Positions 4,867 to 7,274 of a stretch of DNA of 7,274 nt are shown here, piece by piece. The notes under the pieces are model-generated. The model worked only from the letters and a program-made list of their open reading frames with translations, made no database searches and was not told where the DNA came from. This DNA comes from Deltaproteobacteria bacterium (GTDB lineage Bacteria; Desulfobacterota; Desulfarculia; Adiutricales; JAGVGV01): contig JADFXS010000095.1 in assembly GCA_015233515.1 (NCBI GenBank), forward strand, positions 1-7,274. Direction: 5' to 3'. A program made the translations under genes and the position numbers. Numbering within the stretch: position 1 is the stretch's first letter; every line of letters starts with the position of its first letter.

Positions 4867-7274
4867 ATGACACAGACACCGGAAAAATTGGAAAATGAAA
4901 CAAGTCATCACCCAAAAGGCTTGCTGAACCTGGGCCGTCTCATCGGGCGAGGTGTGGAAAAGGATTTGCTCCGCGCTTTTTTCGACCGGGTTCATCGGGG
5001 ACATAAGCATCTGTGTCTGGTTTCCGGCTATGCGGGCATAGGTAAAACCGCCCTGGTACGGAGTATGGAACGGGATTTCCTCGGCGAGAGCGGCCGTTTT
5101 CTTTATGGTAAGTTCGACCAGTACCGCCGCAATGTTCCATATAGCGGCCTGATTATGGCTTTAAACAATCTGGTGGAGCAACTGGCGGTCTTGGGCAGGG
5201 AGGAAATCGAAAAGTTCCGGGCTGACATTTTCTCCCGCCTTGGTCGGGATTTGCCGCTGCTGGCCAGGCTGATCCCGGAAATGGCGACTATCCTTGGGCC
5301 TCTGCCGGCCCTGCCTGATGCCGATTTACCCGAAATTCGACACCGATTGGCAAAATCCATAGGCCTTTTTCTGGAGTCAACGGTCGCGCCCGGACAACCC
5401 CTGGTTCTTTTCCTGGACGACCTGCAATGGTCGGATCAGGCCAGCCTTCAAGTGATCGAAACCGCTCTGACCGATAACAATCTTAAATCTCTGCTTTTGA
5501 TCGGCGCCTTTCGCGACAATGAAGTCGGCCCGATGCATCCCCTGGTCGCTTCCAGAACTCGTTTGATCGAAGAACCGGGCCTGGTGGAAAGCATTTGCCT
5601 GGAATCCTTCACCCCTGAGGAAACCGTGCTGATGGTCGGCGACGCGTTAAACCAAGAGCCGAATTCGGTTCAAGAGCTTGCGACTCGAATCTACAGTTTG
5701 ACCGCGGGCAACCCTCTTCTGATCGGCCAATACCTGCAAGAAATTCACAAACAAGCCATTCTGGTCTTCGATGCCGGTCGAGGCCGCTGGACCTGGGACT
5801 GCCGGCGTTTGGAGTCCCTAGGCATCAGCAACCTGGCCGCGGATTTCATCGCCGGTCGAGTCAAGTTCTTGCCGGAAAAGACCCGTCGGACCGTGGAGAA
5901 CGCCGCGGCCTGCGGCTTTCGGTTTGATCTGCAAACTTTGGCCGGTTTAGAGAAAGTATCGGTCCCGGAGATTAAGAGCAACCTGACTCCCGCGATCAAG
6001 GAGGGACTAATCGTCACGGACTCTGATTCCGCCCGGTCCGGCGGCGACCCTTCTCCGCCGCTCCAGGGCCAATTTCTGCATGATCGCATCCGCCAAGCCG
6101 CTTATGATCTCTCGACCGTCCAGCGGAAAAAAAACCTTCATCTGGCCATAGGTCGCTATTTACTGGCCCGATCCGAAGAGGGGGACTCTCCGGCCCGGCG
6201 CCTGGAAATCGTGGACCATTTCAATTGCGGCCGAGATCTGATCGTCGCTCCTCGGGAAAAGAGGCTGATCGCCGAGATGAACCTGGAAGCCGGACGTTAC
6301 GCCCTGCAAACCATTGACGTGGAGTCGGCCAGGTACTATCTGGAAGCCGGACGGGAAATTCAGGGTCCGAATTTCTGGGCCGCCGCCCAGCCCCTTTTGT
6401 TGGAGCTAAGCAAGACCTCGGCCCTGGCCTATAACCTGCTCGGCGATTTTATCACCGCACAGACCCTTCTAAAAGAGATACAGCCCCAGGCGGAATCCTT
6501 GAAGGATAAGCTGGAGATCGCCGCTTTATTAGTCAGTAATCTTTTCTTTCAAGGCCGGTACGAAGAGGCGGCCAGGGTCGGCCTGGAAGGCTTAAGCCTG
6601 GCGGGATTTCACTTGCCGGACGACCATTCGACGGAAATGGCCAGGCGTCTTCATGAAGAACTGATGGCGGAAATCGGGCCCAGTTCCGTCTCTGCTTTGC
6701 ACGACCTTCCGCTAAGCACGAACCCGGAGGCGGCGGCCGTCGGGAATTTGATCGCCGCTGTGGGGACGTTTATCTGGCATATGGACCATTTCATTTTTTA
6801 CTGGCTGGTCGGTCTGGCCGTTCGCCTGACTCTGCGCCGCGGTTTTACGGATGGCGCGGTCCCCGGTATCGGCGGTTACGCTGCAAGCCTGATCAAATAC
6901 TTCGGAGACTATGCCTTGGCCTACGAATTCGGCCGGGCGGCGGTGGAATTGAGCCGTAAATACGACCGCCAGCGGGCTCTGTGCATATCTATCTTCAATT
7001 TCGCCAATTTTTGCCAAGTCTACCGGGATCATTTATCGGTGCTGCTGACCGAAATGGACTCCGGCATCAAGGCCGGGCAGCAGGCCGGTGAATATCTTTA
7101 CGTTGGGGCCATTTTGCTCTATAAGCATTTCACCCAGTTCATCTTGGGCGTCCGACTGCCGGAACTACTGGACCAACTGGATTCCACCATTCGCCACCTC
7201 AAACGTAACACCAATTACCATTTTTATATCGATGGGTTGGAAAATCTGCGGCAGGTGGTCTTGCAACTGACTGG
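4867..7274 (+). CDS. Large AAA_16/COG3899-type signalling ATPase, 3' partial
   Basis: The ATG at 4867 has GAGGGG (4855-4860) six bases upstream, and an in-frame stop at 4813 excludes a longer form. The frame stays open to the right edge, giving 802 full codons. After a short leader, 'IGRGVEKDLL' (26-35) opens the ATPase module. Walker A is 'GYAGIGKT' (54-61); the characteristic 'GKFDQYRRNVPY' follows (81-92); Walker B is 'LVLFLDD' with 'LQWSD' (179-190). 'SLTAGNPLL' (277-285) and 'FLHDRIRQAAYD' (403-414) are hallmarks of the predicted-ATPase module found in multidomain kinases and cyclases. From about 460 onwards the sequence is helical and TPR-like ('LAYNLLGDF', 'GRYEEAARVG'). In known relatives this part leads to GAF, histidine kinase or cyclase domains; that end is outside the window. 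Relatives often carry an N-terminal Ser/Thr kinase, absent here. It is likely cytoplasmic. The output activity cannot be assigned. Confidence 0.85.
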   Translation, partial: MTQTPEKLENETSHHPKGLLNLGRLIGRGVEKDLLRAFFDRVHRGHKHLCLVSGYAGIGKTALVRSMERDFLGESGRFLYGKFDQYRRNVPYSGLIMALNNLVEQLAVLGREEIEKFRADIFSRLGRDLPLLARLIPEMATILGPLPALPDADLPEIRHRLAKSIGLFLESTVAPGQPLVLFLDDLQWSDQASLQVIETALTDNNLKSLLLIGAFRDNEVGPMHPLVASRTRLIEEPGLVESICLESFTPEETVLMVGDALNQEPNSVQELATRIYSLTAGNPLLIGQYLQEIHKQAILVFDAGRGRWTWDCRRLESLGISNLAADFIAGRVKFLPEKTRRTVENAAACGFRFDLQTLAGLEKVSVPEIKSNLTPAIKEGLIVTDSDSARSGGDPSPPLQGQFLHDRIRQAAYDLSTVQRKKNLHLAIGRYLLARSEEGDSPARRLEIVDHFNCGRDLIVAPREKRLIAEMNLEAGRYALQTIDVESARYYLEAGREIQGPNFWAAAQPLLLELSKTSALAYNLLGDFITAQTLLKEIQPQAESLKDKLEIAALLVSNLFFQGRYEEAARVGLEGLSLAGFHLPDDHSTEMARRLHEELMAEIGPSSVSALHDLPLSTNPEAAAVGNLIAAVGTFIWHMDHFIFYWLVGLAVRLTLRRGFTDGAVPGIGGYAASLIKYFGDYALAYEFGRAAVELSRKYDRQRALCISIFNFANFCQVYRDHLSVLLTEMDSGIKAGQQAGEYLYVGAILLYKHFTQFILGVRLPELLDQLDSTIRHLKRNTNYHFYIDGLENLRQVVLQLT

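Overview
The window looks like a stretch of bacterial chromosome built mainly of nucleotide-signalling genes. Four protein-coding genes are supported: an N-terminally cut gene on the plus strand (2-829), two genes on the minus strand (963-1907 and 2172-4199), and a plus-strand gene that runs off the right edge (4867-7274). The mix of class III cyclase, HEAT array, cyclic-nucleotide-binding domain and large COG3899-type ATPase is typical of signalling-rich environmental bacteria. I lean towards Desulfobacterota (the former Deltaproteobacteria), but this rests on general resemblance and no marker gene is present.

Left part (1-1907): the first gene enters the window already inside a class III nucleotide cyclase domain, of which only the C-terminal hairpin is visible. 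It continues through an unrecognised helical linker into a cyclic-nucleotide-binding domain. It ends tail to tail with a DHH/DHHA1 phosphoesterase gene, and the 133-bp gap between them holds a GC-rich hairpin.

Middle (1908-4199): a 264-bp gap holds a 118-bp imperfect palindrome with arms of about 45 bp, plus a second hairpin at its left flank. It is followed (reading right to left) by a 675-residue protein made of a long HEAT-repeat array fused to a class III cyclase domain that keeps the metal-binding and catalytic residues.

Right part (4200-7274): a 667-bp gap separates this gene from a divergent one. The gap contains a REP-like run of short GC-rich hairpins (4312-4437), an AT-rich stretch with nothing recognisable, a weak promoter candidate, and a possible structured leader (4714-4791) whose closing stem pairs six bases perfectly. 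The leader precedes a large ATPase of the AAA_16/COG3899 type that starts directly with the ATPase module and has no N-terminal kinase.

How the parts may work together is inference. One or two cyclases would make a cyclic nucleotide, the cyclic-nucleotide-binding domain on the first protein could read it, and the DHH enzyme belongs to a superfamily that includes degraders of cyclic dinucleotides and short oligonucleotides. The genes are not one operon, so the grouping may be local clustering rather than a single pathway. I see no evidence for a mobile element, CRISPR array, tRNA or rRNA.
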